This document shows, one piece after another, positions 15,747-24,697 of a DNA stretch of 64,000 nt. The position numbers and the translations under genes were made by a program. The stretch comes from Hyphomonas sp. GTDB taxonomy: Bacteria > Pseudomonadota > Alphaproteobacteria > Caulobacterales > Hyphomonadaceae. The notes under the pieces were generated by a model, which saw only the letters and a program-made list of their open reading frames with translations, ran no database searches and had not been told where the DNA came from. Position 1 is the stretch's first letter, and each line of letters begins with the position of its first letter. Where the stretch lies: contig NZ_JAGYJH010000003.1 in assembly GCF_018402285.1 (NCBI RefSeq), positions 310,001 to 374,000 on the forward strand, read 5' to 3'.

Positions 15747-16337
15747 ATGGCCAGACAATCGGGCTCAGTTGGGCCGATTATCATAAAGAAATACGCGAAC
15801 CGGCGTCTCTACGACACGTCGACATCGTCCTATGTCACTCTGGAACACCTGTCCGATCTTGTCCGGGAAGGCCAGGACTTTGAAGTCCGGGACGCCAAGT
15901 CTGGTGAAGACCTGACCCGGCAGGTGCTCACCCAGATCATTTTCGAGCACGAAACCAAGGGCCAGGGCGCTTTGCCACTCAATTTCCTGCGTCAGCTGAT
16001 CGGCTTCTATGGCGGCGGCGCGCAGGCCTATCTGCCGTCATTCCTGGAAATGTCGATGAACAGCTTCTCGCAGGCCCAGAAGGAATGGCGCAAGGCCGCC
16101 AATCCGATGAGCATGTTCGAGGCTCAGACGCGGCGCAACATGGCGATGTTCGAGCAGGCGATGAAAATGTTCATGCCCGGCGTCGCGCCGGGCAGCACTG
16201 GTCCCGCCGAGCCCCGCAACGCGTCCCAGCCACCGTCAAATCCGTTCATGGAATATCAGGCTGAAGCACTTGCCGCGATGCAGGAGCAGATGGAAGCCAT
16301 CCAGAAGCAGCTGGCCGACCTTTCCCGAAAGGAATAA
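15747..16337 (+). CDS. phaR: Polyhydroxyalkanoate synthesis repressor PhaR
   Basis: The 196-residue protein begins with the PHB/PHA accumulation regulator DNA-binding domain (IIIKKYANRRLYDTSTSSYV, then LTQIIFEHE). It continues with the Phe/Met-rich PhaR middle region and ends in a short coiled coil (AAMQEQMEAIQKQLADLS). PhaR binds both nascent PHB and the promoters of phasin and PHB genes, releasing DNA when polymer forms. The start at 15747 has GAGGTGAGGAA just upstream. The shared upstream region with phaB is rich in TGC/GCA words, of the kind PhaR is reported to bind, but no site can be fixed by eye. Confidence 0.93.
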   Translation: MARQSGSVGPIIIKKYANRRLYDTSTSSYVTLEHLSDLVREGQDFEVRDAKSGEDLTRQVLTQIIFEHETKGQGALPLNFLRQLIGFYGGGAQAYLPSFLEMSMNSFSQAQKEWRKAANPMSMFEAQTRRNMAMFEQAMKMFMPGVAPGSTGPAEPRNASQPPSNPFMEYQAEALAAMQEQMEAIQKQLADLSRKE

Positions 16338-16367
16338 GGCCGGCCGGGCGCTCGGACTGTCCCGAAA

Positions 16368-16838
16368 TCAGACGTCGCCCGCCACGCCGAAGTCCCGGCG
16401 TGCAGAGACGATGGTGACGATGACACCGGCAAGGACATCGAGCAGCGTCATCGCCGTCAGGATGAAGAAGGTCGACGTGGCAAAATTCGGCATCAGCAGG
16501 AACTGCACCAGGCAGAGAATGAAGATCAGCAGCGAAATGCCGTGATTGATAATCGTGGCAGTGCCGGTGCTGGTGGATTTCAGGATCTCGAGGAAGAGGA
16601 AGATGACCGCCAGCAGGACGATCGCATCCCCCTTTGTAAGCACCCATTCGACCCCCGAGATCATTGGCAGGCCAAGGAACCGCTCGTTCAACAGGCTTGC
16701 CATGGGGGCGGCCTGCGACTGGATCAGCTGGCCGGAGGCGTCAATATCCTGAACGGGGCCACCAAAGGCCATGGCCAGGAGATTGTAGAGCACAACCGGT
16801 ATAACCAGCAGCGGAAAGATCCCGAACATTAGACGCAT
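16368..16838 (-). CDS. Four-TM membrane protein of unknown function
   Basis: The 156-residue protein has four predicted transmembrane helices, starting with FGIFPLLVIPVVLYNLLAMAF and ending with FFILTAMTLLDVLAGVIVTIV, and an extracytoplasmic loop after the first helix. The start at 16838 is chosen for its AGGGG ribosome site about 7 bases upstream. The frame remains open upstream to a TTG at 16991 and could add a charged helical region; an ATG at 16898 is an alternative. I do not recognise a family. It ends convergently 30 bp from phaR. Confidence 0.7.
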   Translation of the reverse strand: MRLMFGIFPLLVIPVVLYNLLAMAFGGPVQDIDASGQLIQSQAAPMASLLNERFLGLPMISGVEWVLTKGDAIVLLAVIFLFLEILKSTSTGTATIINHGISLLIFILCLVQFLLMPNFATSTFFILTAMTLLDVLAGVIVTIVSARRDFGVAGDV

Positions 16839-17050
16839 GAATGACCCCTGTTTTTGAGTTTCGCCATTGCCCGCGCGACGTTTCTGGTCACGCTCCATCT
16901 TGGCAATAGCCGCGCCCGCCAATGCGATCTGAGTATCTTTCGAGGCATTCTTGGCCACGTCCACCCTCGCAAAGCCGGTTGCGTTTACCAACCCTGTCTA
17001 ACGTATCGCGGCGAGGGTGGCGAGGAGATTTGCAGGGGCCCGGAACAGGC

Positions 17051-17440
17051 TCAGCTTTCCGGTGAGCTGATGGGTTTTTCAAAGCTGGCTTCTTCAGCCT
17101 TGTGATGCAGCTGCAGGTTCAGAAGAACCCCCTTGGCCGCTGGTAGCAGCCAGAGGCAGAGCAGGGTGACGACTGCCGCCACACCCAGCATCGCAAGCAG
17201 TTTCAGCCCGAAGGGCAGCGGGCTCATCGGCACCAGGAACAGGAAAGGTGCCATAAGGATGAGCACCCCGAAGCCTACGAAGAAAGCCGGGCCATCGGCC
17301 GTATCGGCTGCGGTCATGTCGCGCCCGCAATAGGGGCACGCATCGTTGAGCTTGAGATAGCCCCTGAAGAGTTTGCCCACACCGCATGCACCGCAGCGCT
17401 GACGAATGCCGGATAGGATTGGGGTTGGTTGATCGCTCAT
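17051..17440 (-). CDS. DUF983 zinc-ribbon membrane protein
   Basis: The 129-residue protein has an N-terminal rubredoxin-like zinc ribbon (RCGACG and CPYCG) followed by two transmembrane helices. This layout defines DUF983. The family often neighbours cytochrome oxidase assembly genes, but not here. The ATG at 17440 is the start; the frame extends two codons to a TTG. A second DUF983 protein is encoded at 54561-54938. Confidence 0.85.
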   Translation of the reverse strand: MSDQPTPILSGIRQRCGACGVGKLFRGYLKLNDACPYCGRDMTAADTADGPAFFVGFGVLILMAPFLFLVPMSPLPFGLKLLAMLGVAAVVTLLCLWLLPAAKGVLLNLQLHHKAEEASFEKPISSPES

Positions 17441-17563
17441 GTTCAATAGTTAGGCATTCACCCTTGTCCTGGCGCCGTGACAAACGCCCGCGCCTCCTCT
17501 TGACGCGGGCAAGCGCATTGCCCACGAGTGCGCCGGTTTCCACGCCCTCCCGGAGCGCCTCTC

Positions 17564-18505
17564 ATGTCCGATCCTGTTTTCAGCCGCCTCGCCATCATCG
17601 GTGTGGGCCTTATTGGCTCCTCGATTGCACGGGCCGCGGCGGAGTATGGCGCGGCTGGAGATGTCGTTCTCTATGACGCAAGCCCGGACGTGCGCGCCCG
17701 GGCCACGGAGCTGGGGCTCGGCACCATTGCCCCGACCTTGGAAGCGGCCGTGGCCGAAGCAGACTGTGTGATCGTTTGCGTGCCTGTCGGCGCTATCGGC
17801 GCAGTCGCGGCGGGCGCTGTGCCCGCCATGAAATACGGCGCCATTCTCACCGATGTCGGCTCGGTCAAGAGCGAGGCGGCCCGCGCTCTGCATGATGCCG
17901 GGGATGGCCGTATCCATGTGATTCCGGGCCATCCCATCGCCGGAACGGAACAATCGGGCCCGGAGGCCGGTTTTCCAACGCTGTTCCGCGGCGCGTGGCA
18001 TATCCTGACGCCCCTGTCGGGCCAGGATGAAGCCTACCAGACCGCCACCGACCACCTTGCGGCCTTCTGGACCCGGCTTGGCGCCCGAGTGGAAGCGATG
18101 GACGCCGCCCGCCATGACCGCGTGCTGGCCATTACCTCGCACCTGCCCCACCTGATCGCGTTCAACATCGTCACCACCGCCTTTGATCTTGAATCGGTGG
18201 AGCAGGGAGAAGTGGTGAAATACTCGGCCGGCGGTTTCCGAGATTTCACCCGCATTGCCGCATCAGACCCTGTGATGTGGCGGGACGTGTTCCTCAACAA
18301 CAAGGATGCGGTACTTGAATGCCTTGGGCGGTTTTCTGAAGACCTTGCCGTCCTGCAGCGCGCCATACGCTGGGGCGACGGGGATACGCTCATCCGGGAG
18401 TTCACGCGCGCCCGCTCGATCCGCAAGGCGATTATCGATGCCGGTCAGGATTCCAGCGCCGTCAACTTCGGCCGGAATGCGCCAGAGCCCGACGAGCCTG
18501 CCTGA
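17564..18505 (+). CDS. Prephenate/arogenate dehydrogenase
   Basis: The 313-residue protein has an N-terminal NAD(P)-binding motif (IIGVGLIGSS), then DVGSVKSEA and the diagnostic GHPIAGTEQSGPEAG, which contains the catalytic His. It belongs to the TyrA/TyrC family. The enzyme oxidatively decarboxylates prephenate or arogenate in tyrosine synthesis. No chorismate mutase or ACT domain is fused. Alphaproteobacterial members often use arogenate or both substrates, and sequence alone does not settle which. Confidence 0.9.
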   Translation: MSDPVFSRLAIIGVGLIGSSIARAAAEYGAAGDVVLYDASPDVRARATELGLGTIAPTLEAAVAEADCVIVCVPVGAIGAVAAGAVPAMKYGAILTDVGSVKSEAARALHDAGDGRIHVIPGHPIAGTEQSGPEAGFPTLFRGAWHILTPLSGQDEAYQTATDHLAAFWTRLGARVEAMDAARHDRVLAITSHLPHLIAFNIVTTAFDLESVEQGEVVKYSAGGFRDFTRIAASDPVMWRDVFLNNKDAVLECLGRFSEDLAVLQRAIRWGDGDTLIREFTRARSIRKAIIDAGQDSSAVNFGRNAPEPDEPA

Positions 18506-18508
18506 GGC

Positions 18509-19081
18509 TTACTTGGGCGCGCGCTTGGCGAGGATCCGCTGCAGCGTACGGCGGTGCATGTTGAGGCGGCGCGCCGTTTCCGAGACGTTGTGATTGCAGA
18601 GTTCATAGACGCGCTGGATGTGTTCCCAGCGGACCCGGTCTGCTGACATCGGATTTTCTGGCGGGGCAGGGCGCTCGTCCTGCGTGGCGGTCAGCGAGCG
18701 GATTATGTCTTCCACATCAGCGGGCTTGGAGAGATAATCGACGGCGCCGGCCTTGACCGCCGCAACGGCTGTCGCAATCGCGCCATAGCCGGTGAGGATC
18801 ACCGCGCGGGCGTCCGGGCGATGCTTTTGCAGCACTTCGACCACGTCGAGGCCGCTGCCGTCTTCCAGGCGCAGGTCCAGCACGGCAAAGGCCGGCGGGT
18901 TGAGGCGGGCGATATCCTTGCCTTCAGACACATTCGTCACCGCCGAAACGATGAAGCCACGCTGGGCGAGCGCGCGCGCAAGACGCTGCACAAACGGACC
19001 GTCATCGTCCATGACGAGGCAGGATTTGTCTTCGACGCCCTCAAGGCTCGGATGCAGGTTCACGACAGCGGGGCGTTCCAT
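18509..19081 (-). CDS. regA: Redox response regulator of the RegA/ActR/PrrA family
   Basis: The 190-residue protein has a receiver domain with phospho-acceptor Asp69 (FAVLDLRLEDGSG), the acidic pocket MDDDG, and the KPAD switch Lys. A short linker leads to a Fis-type helix-turn-helix (ETARRLNMHRRTLQRILAKR). The recognition helix and short length are characteristic of RegA/ActR. It regulates respiration, carbon and nitrogen metabolism in response to RegB. The start at 19081 has AAAGGAGA upstream. It lies 59 bp downstream of regB. Confidence 0.93.
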   Translation of the reverse strand: MERPAVVNLHPSLEGVEDKSCLVMDDDGPFVQRLARALAQRGFIVSAVTNVSEGKDIARLNPPAFAVLDLRLEDGSGLDVVEVLQKHRPDARAVILTGYGAIATAVAAVKAGAVDYLSKPADVEDIIRSLTATQDERPAPPENPMSADRVRWEHIQRVYELCNHNVSETARRLNMHRRTLQRILAKRAPK

Positions 19082-19140
19082 ACGCACTCTCCTTTGGGCG
19101 GTCTTGCCGCCGGTAAGGGGATATATGGAGGAATTGTCAA

Positions 19141-20508
19141 CTATTCCAAGCTTCGCGGCAGCAGCGCGGACAGCGGCCAAACAGCCTGAACTATGGCGCC
19201 GGTGGCAGGTGGCGTCCGGTTGCGGGAGGCAATTCGGCCGCCAGTACGCTCGATCAGCGTCTTTGCGATGAAGAAACCGAGGCCCATGTCGCCTCCGCCA
19301 AGGCGGGCTTCGGAACGTTCAGAAATATACGGCTCACCCAGTTTGGGCAGCACTTCGGGTGAGAAACCCGGCCCGTCATCGGTGATGGTGATCACCACCT
19401 GATCGGCCGTCCAGCTTGCGGTGGCGTCGACGCGGGTGGCGGCAAAGCTGACGGCATTCTCGATGAAGGCGCCGAGGGCATGCAGGATTTCCGGGCTGCG
19501 GGCGAGGATGGGAGGCTTGTCTGAGCCGCCTTCGCCGGGCACGGCCCGCACGACGAGCGCAACGCCCAGACCCTTCATCGGAGCGGCGGCTTCTTCCACC
19601 AGGGTATCGAGCGGCATGCGCGCATGCACGATATCGGTCGCGTCGCGCGCCTCACGGATTGCCGAGAGGATCGAACGGCAGCGGTCTGCTTGTTCGGCAA
19701 TCAGCCGGAGATCTTCGGCGTGCGGATCATCCGGGTCCATCTGCTGGACGAGCTCTTTTGCCACAAGGTGAATGGTGGCGAGCGGTGTCCCGAGTTCATG
19801 CGCGGTCATGGCCGACATGGCGCCGAGCGCGGAGAGTTTCTGCTCGCGCGCCATGACGACGCTGGCCGCATCAAGCGCGCGCACGAGGCGGGCTTCGTCC
19901 TGGCTGACGCGGGCGGCCGACAGGGTGAAGAAGACAACCCCGACGGCGAGGGCGGCAAACTGGCCCCACTGGAATAGAATGGGCAGGTGCGTGCCGCCGC
20001 TTTCGTCCCAGGGCAAGGGCAGGCTGATGAAGGCCATCAACCCGGCAAGGCAAAGCGCCAGCAAGGCGATGGCGGTTGCCCGCAGGCGCCGGAGGCTGAG
20101 GGCGGCAACCGTGACCGGTGCCAGTATCAGAAGGAGGAAGGGGTTCGATAGCCCGCCGGTGGCGGCAATGAGCGCGGCCAGCTGTACCGTGTCAAAGCCG
20201 AGCTGGAGCACGGCCTCCCAGCCACTTGTCAGGCGTTGGGACTGGAAGGCGAAGGAAAGGAACACGTTGAGCCAGGCAGACGCCGCGATGATTGCGAGGC
20301 AAAGCGCCAGGGGCAGGTCGAAGCCAAGGATGAACGCGACCAGCAGTACGGCCGCCGTCTGCCCCGCCACTGCCAGCCAGCGCAGGGTTATGAAGGTGCG
20401 CAGCCGCGTGCGCCCTAGCGCTGATTGCGCCGAACCCAGCCCCTCGGGCGCGAGGGTGAAGATCGCGTCTTCGAAGCCCAGTCTCGAATCTCGGGAGAAA
20501 TCATCCAT
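19141..20508 (-). CDS. regB: Redox sensor histidine kinase of the RegB/ActS/PrrB family
   Basis: The 455-residue kinase has six predicted membrane helices. The quinone-site motif GGLSNPF (118-124) lies in the sensor, followed by the H-box AMTAHELGTPLATI with phospho-acceptor His237 and the redox-box cysteine Cys277 (EQADRCRSIL). The ATPase domain has an N-box (FIENAVSFA) and GDMGLGFFIAKTL. The family autophosphorylates when quinones are reduced and Cys is not oxidised, and passes phosphate to RegA. Both redox-sensing elements are intact. It is divergent from senC (62 bp) and upstream of regA. Confidence 0.93.
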   Translation of the reverse strand: MDDFSRDSRLGFEDAIFTLAPEGLGSAQSALGRTRLRTFITLRWLAVAGQTAAVLLVAFILGFDLPLALCLAIIAASAWLNVFLSFAFQSQRLTSGWEAVLQLGFDTVQLAALIAATGGLSNPFLLLILAPVTVAALSLRRLRATAIALLALCLAGLMAFISLPLPWDESGGTHLPILFQWGQFAALAVGVVFFTLSAARVSQDEARLVRALDAASVVMAREQKLSALGAMSAMTAHELGTPLATIHLVAKELVQQMDPDDPHAEDLRLIAEQADRCRSILSAIREARDATDIVHARMPLDTLVEEAAAPMKGLGVALVVRAVPGEGGSDKPPILARSPEILHALGAFIENAVSFAATRVDATASWTADQVVITITDDGPGFSPEVLPKLGEPYISERSEARLGGGDMGLGFFIAKTLIERTGGRIASRNRTPPATGAIVQAVWPLSALLPRSLE

Positions 20509-20570
20509 GCCGGACTTATGCGGCAGCGTGTCCCTTGCGCCAAGCGCCCGAATGAGCGCCTATCCCGGCC

Positions 20571-21197
20571 ATGCGTACATCCCTCTCCTTCGTCCTTCCC
20601 GCTTTCCTGCTACTTGCGGCCTGTGGCGGGTCCGAAGCGCCCGCATCCGGCGGCACCGCGGTTGCCAGCTCCGGCGGCACGCAGTCAGGCTGCGCCAGCC
20701 GCGCCTATTCTGAGATCGGCGGCCCGATCTCGCTGATCGATCATACCGGCGCCCGCGTTACCCAAGAGATGTACAAGGGCCAGCCCACGGTCATCTATTT
20801 CGGCTTCACCTATTGCCCTGATGTTTGCCCGGCAGCGCTCTCCACACTCGGCGCGGCTTACCGCCGCCTGCCTGAGGGTGAAACGCCGCCCCAGACCCTG
20901 TTGATCTCGGTTGATCCGGAGCGGGACACCCCCGAAGCGCTCGCCACCTATATCACGACCCCGGCCTTTCCGGCGGGGCTTACCGGCCTAACCGGCACGC
21001 CGGAGGAAATCCGCGCTGCAGCTGACGCTTTCCTCGCCGACTATGCCCGGATCGAGCAGCCCGAGAGTCTTGCCGAATACACTATGGACCACACCAATCT
21101 CATCTATGTGATGGATGCGGACTGGAGGCTGAAGACCTTCTTCACCCATGAGGACACGCCCGAGACGATCTCGGCCTGCCTTACGGAGTTGTTCTAG
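20571..21197 (+). CDS. senC: SCO1/SenC/PrrC copper-binding lipoprotein
   Basis: The 208-residue protein is a lipoprotein (LLLAA-Cys18, Gly at +2) with a thioredoxin-like SCO domain. Copper ligands are Cys82 and Cys86 (CPDVC) and His174 (MDHTNLIYVMD). SCO proteins deliver copper to the CuA or CuB site of cytochrome oxidase and, in the RegB locus, are thought to link oxidase state to the kinase. A Gly/Ser-rich linker with an extra Cys41 precedes the domain. The divergent arrangement with regB matches the classic locus of photosynthetic relatives. Confidence 0.93.
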   Translation: MRTSLSFVLPAFLLLAACGGSEAPASGGTAVASSGGTQSGCASRAYSEIGGPISLIDHTGARVTQEMYKGQPTVIYFGFTYCPDVCPAALSTLGAAYRRLPEGETPPQTLLISVDPERDTPEALATYITTPAFPAGLTGLTGTPEEIRAAADAFLADYARIEQPESLAEYTMDHTNLIYVMDADWRLKTFFTHEDTPETISACLTELF

Positions 21198-21202
21198 GCT
21201 GG

Positions 21203-21949
21203 CTATAGCTCGTCAGCCCCGCCGGGATTGCGGCGGCGGCGGATGAGCCACATCACGCCGCGCAGGTCTGACAGGGCGTCCTTCAGGCGGCCGAAATTGG
21301 TGTAGTTCGAGCGTCCTTCGCCGCGCGGGCGATGGTTCACTTCCCGGAACTCCACGTCATGGCCCTCGGCCCGCATCAGTGCAGGCATGTAGCGGTGCAT
21401 GTGGTCGAAATAGGGAAGCAGAAGGAAGGTTGTCCGGTCCATCACTTTGATGCCGCAACCGGAGTCGTCGCAATTGTCCTTGAGCATCCGTTGGCGGATG
21501 TTGTTGGCAAAGCGGCTTCCGAAGCGTTTCCAGGCGGTGTCCTTTCGGCTGCCGCGCCGGCCCATGACCATCTTCAGCGTTGGCGGGGCGTCTGCTCGGG
21601 TGAGCTGGCGGTAAAGGTCTGGCAGGTCGGCCGGGTCGTTCTGCCCATCGCCGTCCAGAGTGCCAACGACCGGGCCGCGCGCCGCCAGGATGCCTGACCG
21701 GATCGCCCGGCTCTGACCTGCGTTCTTGCGGTGGCCGAGCACGCGCAGCATCGGGAACCGGGCTTTCATCGCGGCGAGTTCAACCCGCGTGTCGTCGGTC
21801 GATGCGTCATCGACAAAGATCATTTCGAAGGCCCGGCCATCAAGGGCGCGGGCAATCTCGGTGGCGAGTTGTTCGACATTTCCGGCTTCATTGTGAACCG
21901 GCACGACGACGGAGAATTCAAGCGAGTCGGCCACGGCCAGTCCATTCAT
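21203..21949 (-). CDS. Family 2 glycosyltransferase, polyprenyl-phosphate sugar synthase type
   Basis: The 248-residue GT-A enzyme has FSVVVPVHNEAGNVEQL, the metal-binding region VGTLDGDGQNDP, and SGCGIKVMDR, all typical of DPM1/ArnC-like enzymes that move a sugar from a nucleotide to a polyprenyl phosphate. It lacks the C-terminal membrane helices found in many ArnC-type proteins, so it is probably peripheral at the inner membrane. It is divergent from a GT39/83-type transferase that would use such lipid-linked sugars. Confidence 0.87.
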   Translation of the reverse strand: MNGLAVADSLEFSVVVPVHNEAGNVEQLATEIARALDGRAFEMIFVDDASTDDTRVELAAMKARFPMLRVLGHRKNAGQSRAIRSGILAARGPVVGTLDGDGQNDPADLPDLYRQLTRADAPPTLKMVMGRRGSRKDTAWKRFGSRFANNIRQRMLKDNCDDSGCGIKVMDRTTFLLLPYFDHMHRYMPALMRAEGHDVEFREVNHRPRGEGRSNYTNFGRLKDALSDLRGVMWLIRRRRNPGGADEL

Positions 21950-22155
21950 TCAATTCGATTATCTGCGGCACATAGCCGTCCCGGCGCCCAAAATCGAGTG
22001 CTGGCTGGCACGCGCGGGCAAGTGCAGCGGCCATTTCTTCGGGAGTGTGTCCTAATTGTCCGGTGTCAACTGGCTGTATCGGGGCTTGCGGGTGTCCAAA
22101 TGGGCGCCGCCAATTGTGCAAGACGAATGATCCAAGGGACGCTAATAAGCTGGCC

Positions 22156-24006
22156 ATGACACTGCTCGACCGTCTCTCCACCGGCTGGAAGGCCTGGGTT
22201 CTTCTGTTCGTTATCACGTTTGGCGCAGCTGCGCCGGGTGTATTCCTCCTCCCGGCGCTGGACCGGGACGAGAGCCGCTTTGCGCAGGCCTCCAAGGAGA
22301 TGCTGGAGGAGGACAATTACATCCTGATCCAGTACCAGGACGAGCTGCGCAACAAGAAGCCGGCCGGTATCCACTGGATGCAGGCGGCGTCCACGGCGAT
22401 CTTCACCGGGCCGGAAGCCAACGAAATCTGGACCTATCGTGTCCCCAGCTGGCTGGGCGCCGCTTTCGGTACGCTCGCTTGTTTCTGGGCCGGCATCCCC
22501 CTTATCGGGCGACGGGCGAGTTTCCTTGGCTCGGCCCTCTTCGGGGCGACGCTGCTGCTGACGTCTGAGGCGCACATTTCCAAGACAGACGGCATGCTGA
22601 TCTTCCTGACGACGCTCGGCATGGGTGCGCTGGTGCGGCTCTATGTCGGGAAGTCCCAGTCGAAAGCGATGGCGCTGCTCTTCTGGGCCTGCATGGGCGC
22701 CGGCTTCCTGATCAAGGGACCCGTGACGCCGATGGTCGTGGCCTATGCCGGTATAGGCGTCTGGCTCTGGGACCGCTGGAAGACAGGACAGGGCGGTAAC
22801 TGGTGGCGGGTCCTCCTCTGGTGGCCGGGCCCGCTGATCTTTGTGGCGATGGTTCTGCCCTGGCTGATCTGGATCCAGGTGGCGACCGACGGGCTTTATG
22901 TGCAGGGGGCCGTCGGCAAGGACCTCAAGGACAAGTTCGTCGGCGCCTCTGAAGGCCATGGCGGCTGGCCGGGCTATCACCTGCTGCACATTCCGGCCTG
23001 GTTCTATCCGGCGAGCCTCCTGGTGATCCCGGCCATTATGGCGACGCGCCGCGCCCTGCGGGGCGAGACACTCAGTGCCTTGGGTCATGGCACCGCCGGC
23101 CTGAAGTTCCTGCTCGCCTGGGGCGTGCCGACCTGGATTTTTTTCGAGTTCCTGCCCACCAAGCTCAGCCATTACATCCTGCCGGCCTATCCGGCCTTCG
23201 GTCTTCTCTGCGGCTACGCTGCCGTCCAGATGATGGACGGGATGAAGATGCCGCTGGCGCGCGGGCTCGGCATGGTCACCTTCGCGCTGGGCGCGGCGCT
23301 CCTGCTGGTGGTCTCCTATCCCGGCGTGACCAGCTATTTCATGGCCGAGACGACCGGTGACTTCACCACAGTTTCCAGCGAGGAAGTGCTGGCTTCCTGG
23401 ACGCCCTACCGGGACTTCCCACTCTGGCTCTGGGCGGCGGGCTTTGCGCTTGCCGGGCTGGCGCTGGTGGAATCTGCCCGTCTGCGCATAGGAGCGGCGA
23501 TCACGATGGCCATCCTCTCCAGCGTCGCTATCGGCTGGCATGTGCGCATCTTCATGCTGCCCAGCCAGATCTGGGTGCAGCCGACGGAGACAGCGCGCCT
23601 GGCGCTTGAGGACGTGTGCGGCGTTCCCGGCGAAGACGATGTGTGCAATGTTCCGACGCCGGAACGCGTGCTGGCGCTTGGCTATGCCGAGCCCTCCTAT
23701 GTGTTGTCGCTTGGCACGCAGAACCTGCACCCCCCGCAGACGCCGGTGGAGCTGCCTACGGATGCCGCAGCCTATCCGGTGGTCTACCTCCTGAATTTCG
23801 AGGACCGGAAGGCGGAGCGGCCGATGACCGAACTGGCGGCAGCCCTGCGCGAACAGGGCGTTCGGCTCGGCCTCTGCCTGACGGAAGGAGCGCCGCAATA
23901 CGCGCTCAACTATTCGAACGGCGATCCGGTCCACTTCCGCGCCTGGCGGTTCGACTGGGGCGGGTGCCCCGACGGCGATCAGCCTTCCAGCTCAACATCC
24001 CAATAG
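22156..24006 (+). CDS. ArnT/PMT-like membrane glycosyltransferase (GT83/GT39)
   Basis: The 616-residue protein is a GT-C integral membrane enzyme. The first periplasmic loop carries the catalytic Asp-Glu motif (LDRDESRFAQAS) and KKPAGIHWMQAAS, as in ArnT, followed by about 11 transmembrane helices and a periplasmic tail of about 120 residues with two Cys pairs. ArnT moves 4-amino-4-deoxy-arabinose from undecaprenyl phosphate onto lipid A; relatives transfer other sugars to lipid or protein. The start at 22156 is the ATG before the first helix. Its last 28 bases overlap the opposing HNH gene. Confidence 0.88.
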   Translation: MTLLDRLSTGWKAWVLLFVITFGAAAPGVFLLPALDRDESRFAQASKEMLEEDNYILIQYQDELRNKKPAGIHWMQAASTAIFTGPEANEIWTYRVPSWLGAAFGTLACFWAGIPLIGRRASFLGSALFGATLLLTSEAHISKTDGMLIFLTTLGMGALVRLYVGKSQSKAMALLFWACMGAGFLIKGPVTPMVVAYAGIGVWLWDRWKTGQGGNWWRVLLWWPGPLIFVAMVLPWLIWIQVATDGLYVQGAVGKDLKDKFVGASEGHGGWPGYHLLHIPAWFYPASLLVIPAIMATRRALRGETLSALGHGTAGLKFLLAWGVPTWIFFEFLPTKLSHYILPAYPAFGLLCGYAAVQMMDGMKMPLARGLGMVTFALGAALLLVVSYPGVTSYFMAETTGDFTTVSSEEVLASWTPYRDFPLWLWAAGFALAGLALVESARLRIGAAITMAILSSVAIGWHVRIFMLPSQIWVQPTETARLALEDVCGVPGEDDVCNVPTPERVLALGYAEPSYVLSLGTQNLHPPQTPVELPTDAAAYPVVYLLNFEDRKAERPMTELAAALREQGVRLGLCLTEGAPQYALNYSNGDPVHFRAWRFDWGGCPDGDQPSSSTSQ

Positions 24007-24542
24007 AGATAGTCCATCCAGGTATCGTGGAGATAGTTCGGCGGGAATTTCCGGCCGATATCCTGCAGCTGGAAATTGTTCGGCCGGAATGGCCGGTGCT
24101 GGAGGTCCAGCCCGCTCTCGCGAAGCAGCTTGCCGCCCTTGGCAAGATTGCACGGGCTGCAGGCGGTGACGATGTTGTCCCAGGTAGTGCGCCCGCCCTT
24201 GGAGCGAGGGACGACGTGATCGAAGGTCAGGTTGTCTTGCGCGCCGCAATAGGCGCACTTGAAGCCGTCGCGCAGGAACACGTTGAAGCGTGTGAAGGCC
24301 GGGGACCGGTCCTGGCGGACGAAATCGCGCAGGGCGATGACCGAGGGAAGCCGCATTTCCCGGCTGGGGCTGCGCACGACATAATCATACTCGGCGACGA
24401 TATCGACCCGGTCGAGGAACACTGCCTTGATGACTTCCTGCCAGGGCCAGAGGGACAATGGATAATAGGAGAGCGGCCTGAAATCAGCGTTCAGGACGAG
24501 CGCGGGACGGCCATTGGGCGGGGTGGTGATGATCTCAGCCAT
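23979..24542 (-). CDS. HNH endonuclease-domain protein
   Basis: The 187-residue protein has a central HNH domain: zinc Cys pair CAYC, then FDHVVPRSKGG, TWDNIV and the second pair CSPCN. The N-terminal part (LVLNADFRPLSYYPLSLW) is conserved in a widespread alphaproteobacterial family of single-copy HNH proteins of unknown biological role. It is not next to restriction or phage genes. The start at 24542 (MAEIITTP) is preferred over an ATG ten codons upstream. A CtrA-like box lies about 80 bp upstream. Confidence 0.87.
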   Translation of the reverse strand: MAEIITTPPNGRPALVLNADFRPLSYYPLSLWPWQEVIKAVFLDRVDIVAEYDYVVRSPSREMRLPSVIALRDFVRQDRSPAFTRFNVFLRDGFKCAYCGAQDNLTFDHVVPRSKGGRTTWDNIVTACSPCNLAKGGKLLRESGLDLQHRPFRPNNFQLQDIGRKFPPNYLHDTWMDYLYWDVELEG

Positions 24543-24618
24543 ATGTCCCTCCTGTGTGGCCCCTATGGGCATGATCCGGGTTGATCCTGCTGAAGACGCG
24601 CGCTCCTGGTGCTTCTGA

Positions 24619-24633
24619 TTAACGCCCGTTTAG
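24619..24633 (-). promoter_or_regulatory. CtrA-like box upstream of the HNH gene
   Basis: The sequence is TTAA-N7-TTAG, one base away from the CtrA consensus TTAA-N7-TTAA known from Caulobacter and relatives. It lies 77-91 bp upstream of the HNH start codon, a normal promoter distance. A single near match can arise by chance. Confidence 0.35.
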
Positions 24634-24697
24634 GCGATTCCTTTGATAAGATTATGACAGCGGAGGCTGAACGCAAGGGCCTGTGCGCCGCGCGCTG

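Noticed and set aside
16839..16991. N-terminal extension of the four-TM protein
   Set aside because: It would need a TTG start without a ribosome site. The ATG at 16838 has AGGGG upstream, though the upstream codons look plausible, so doubt remains.
22066..23934. 622-codon open frame on the minus strand
   Set aside because: It is antisense to the ArnT-like gene, has no domain and is rich in Arg, His and Gln as expected from a high-GC shadow frame.
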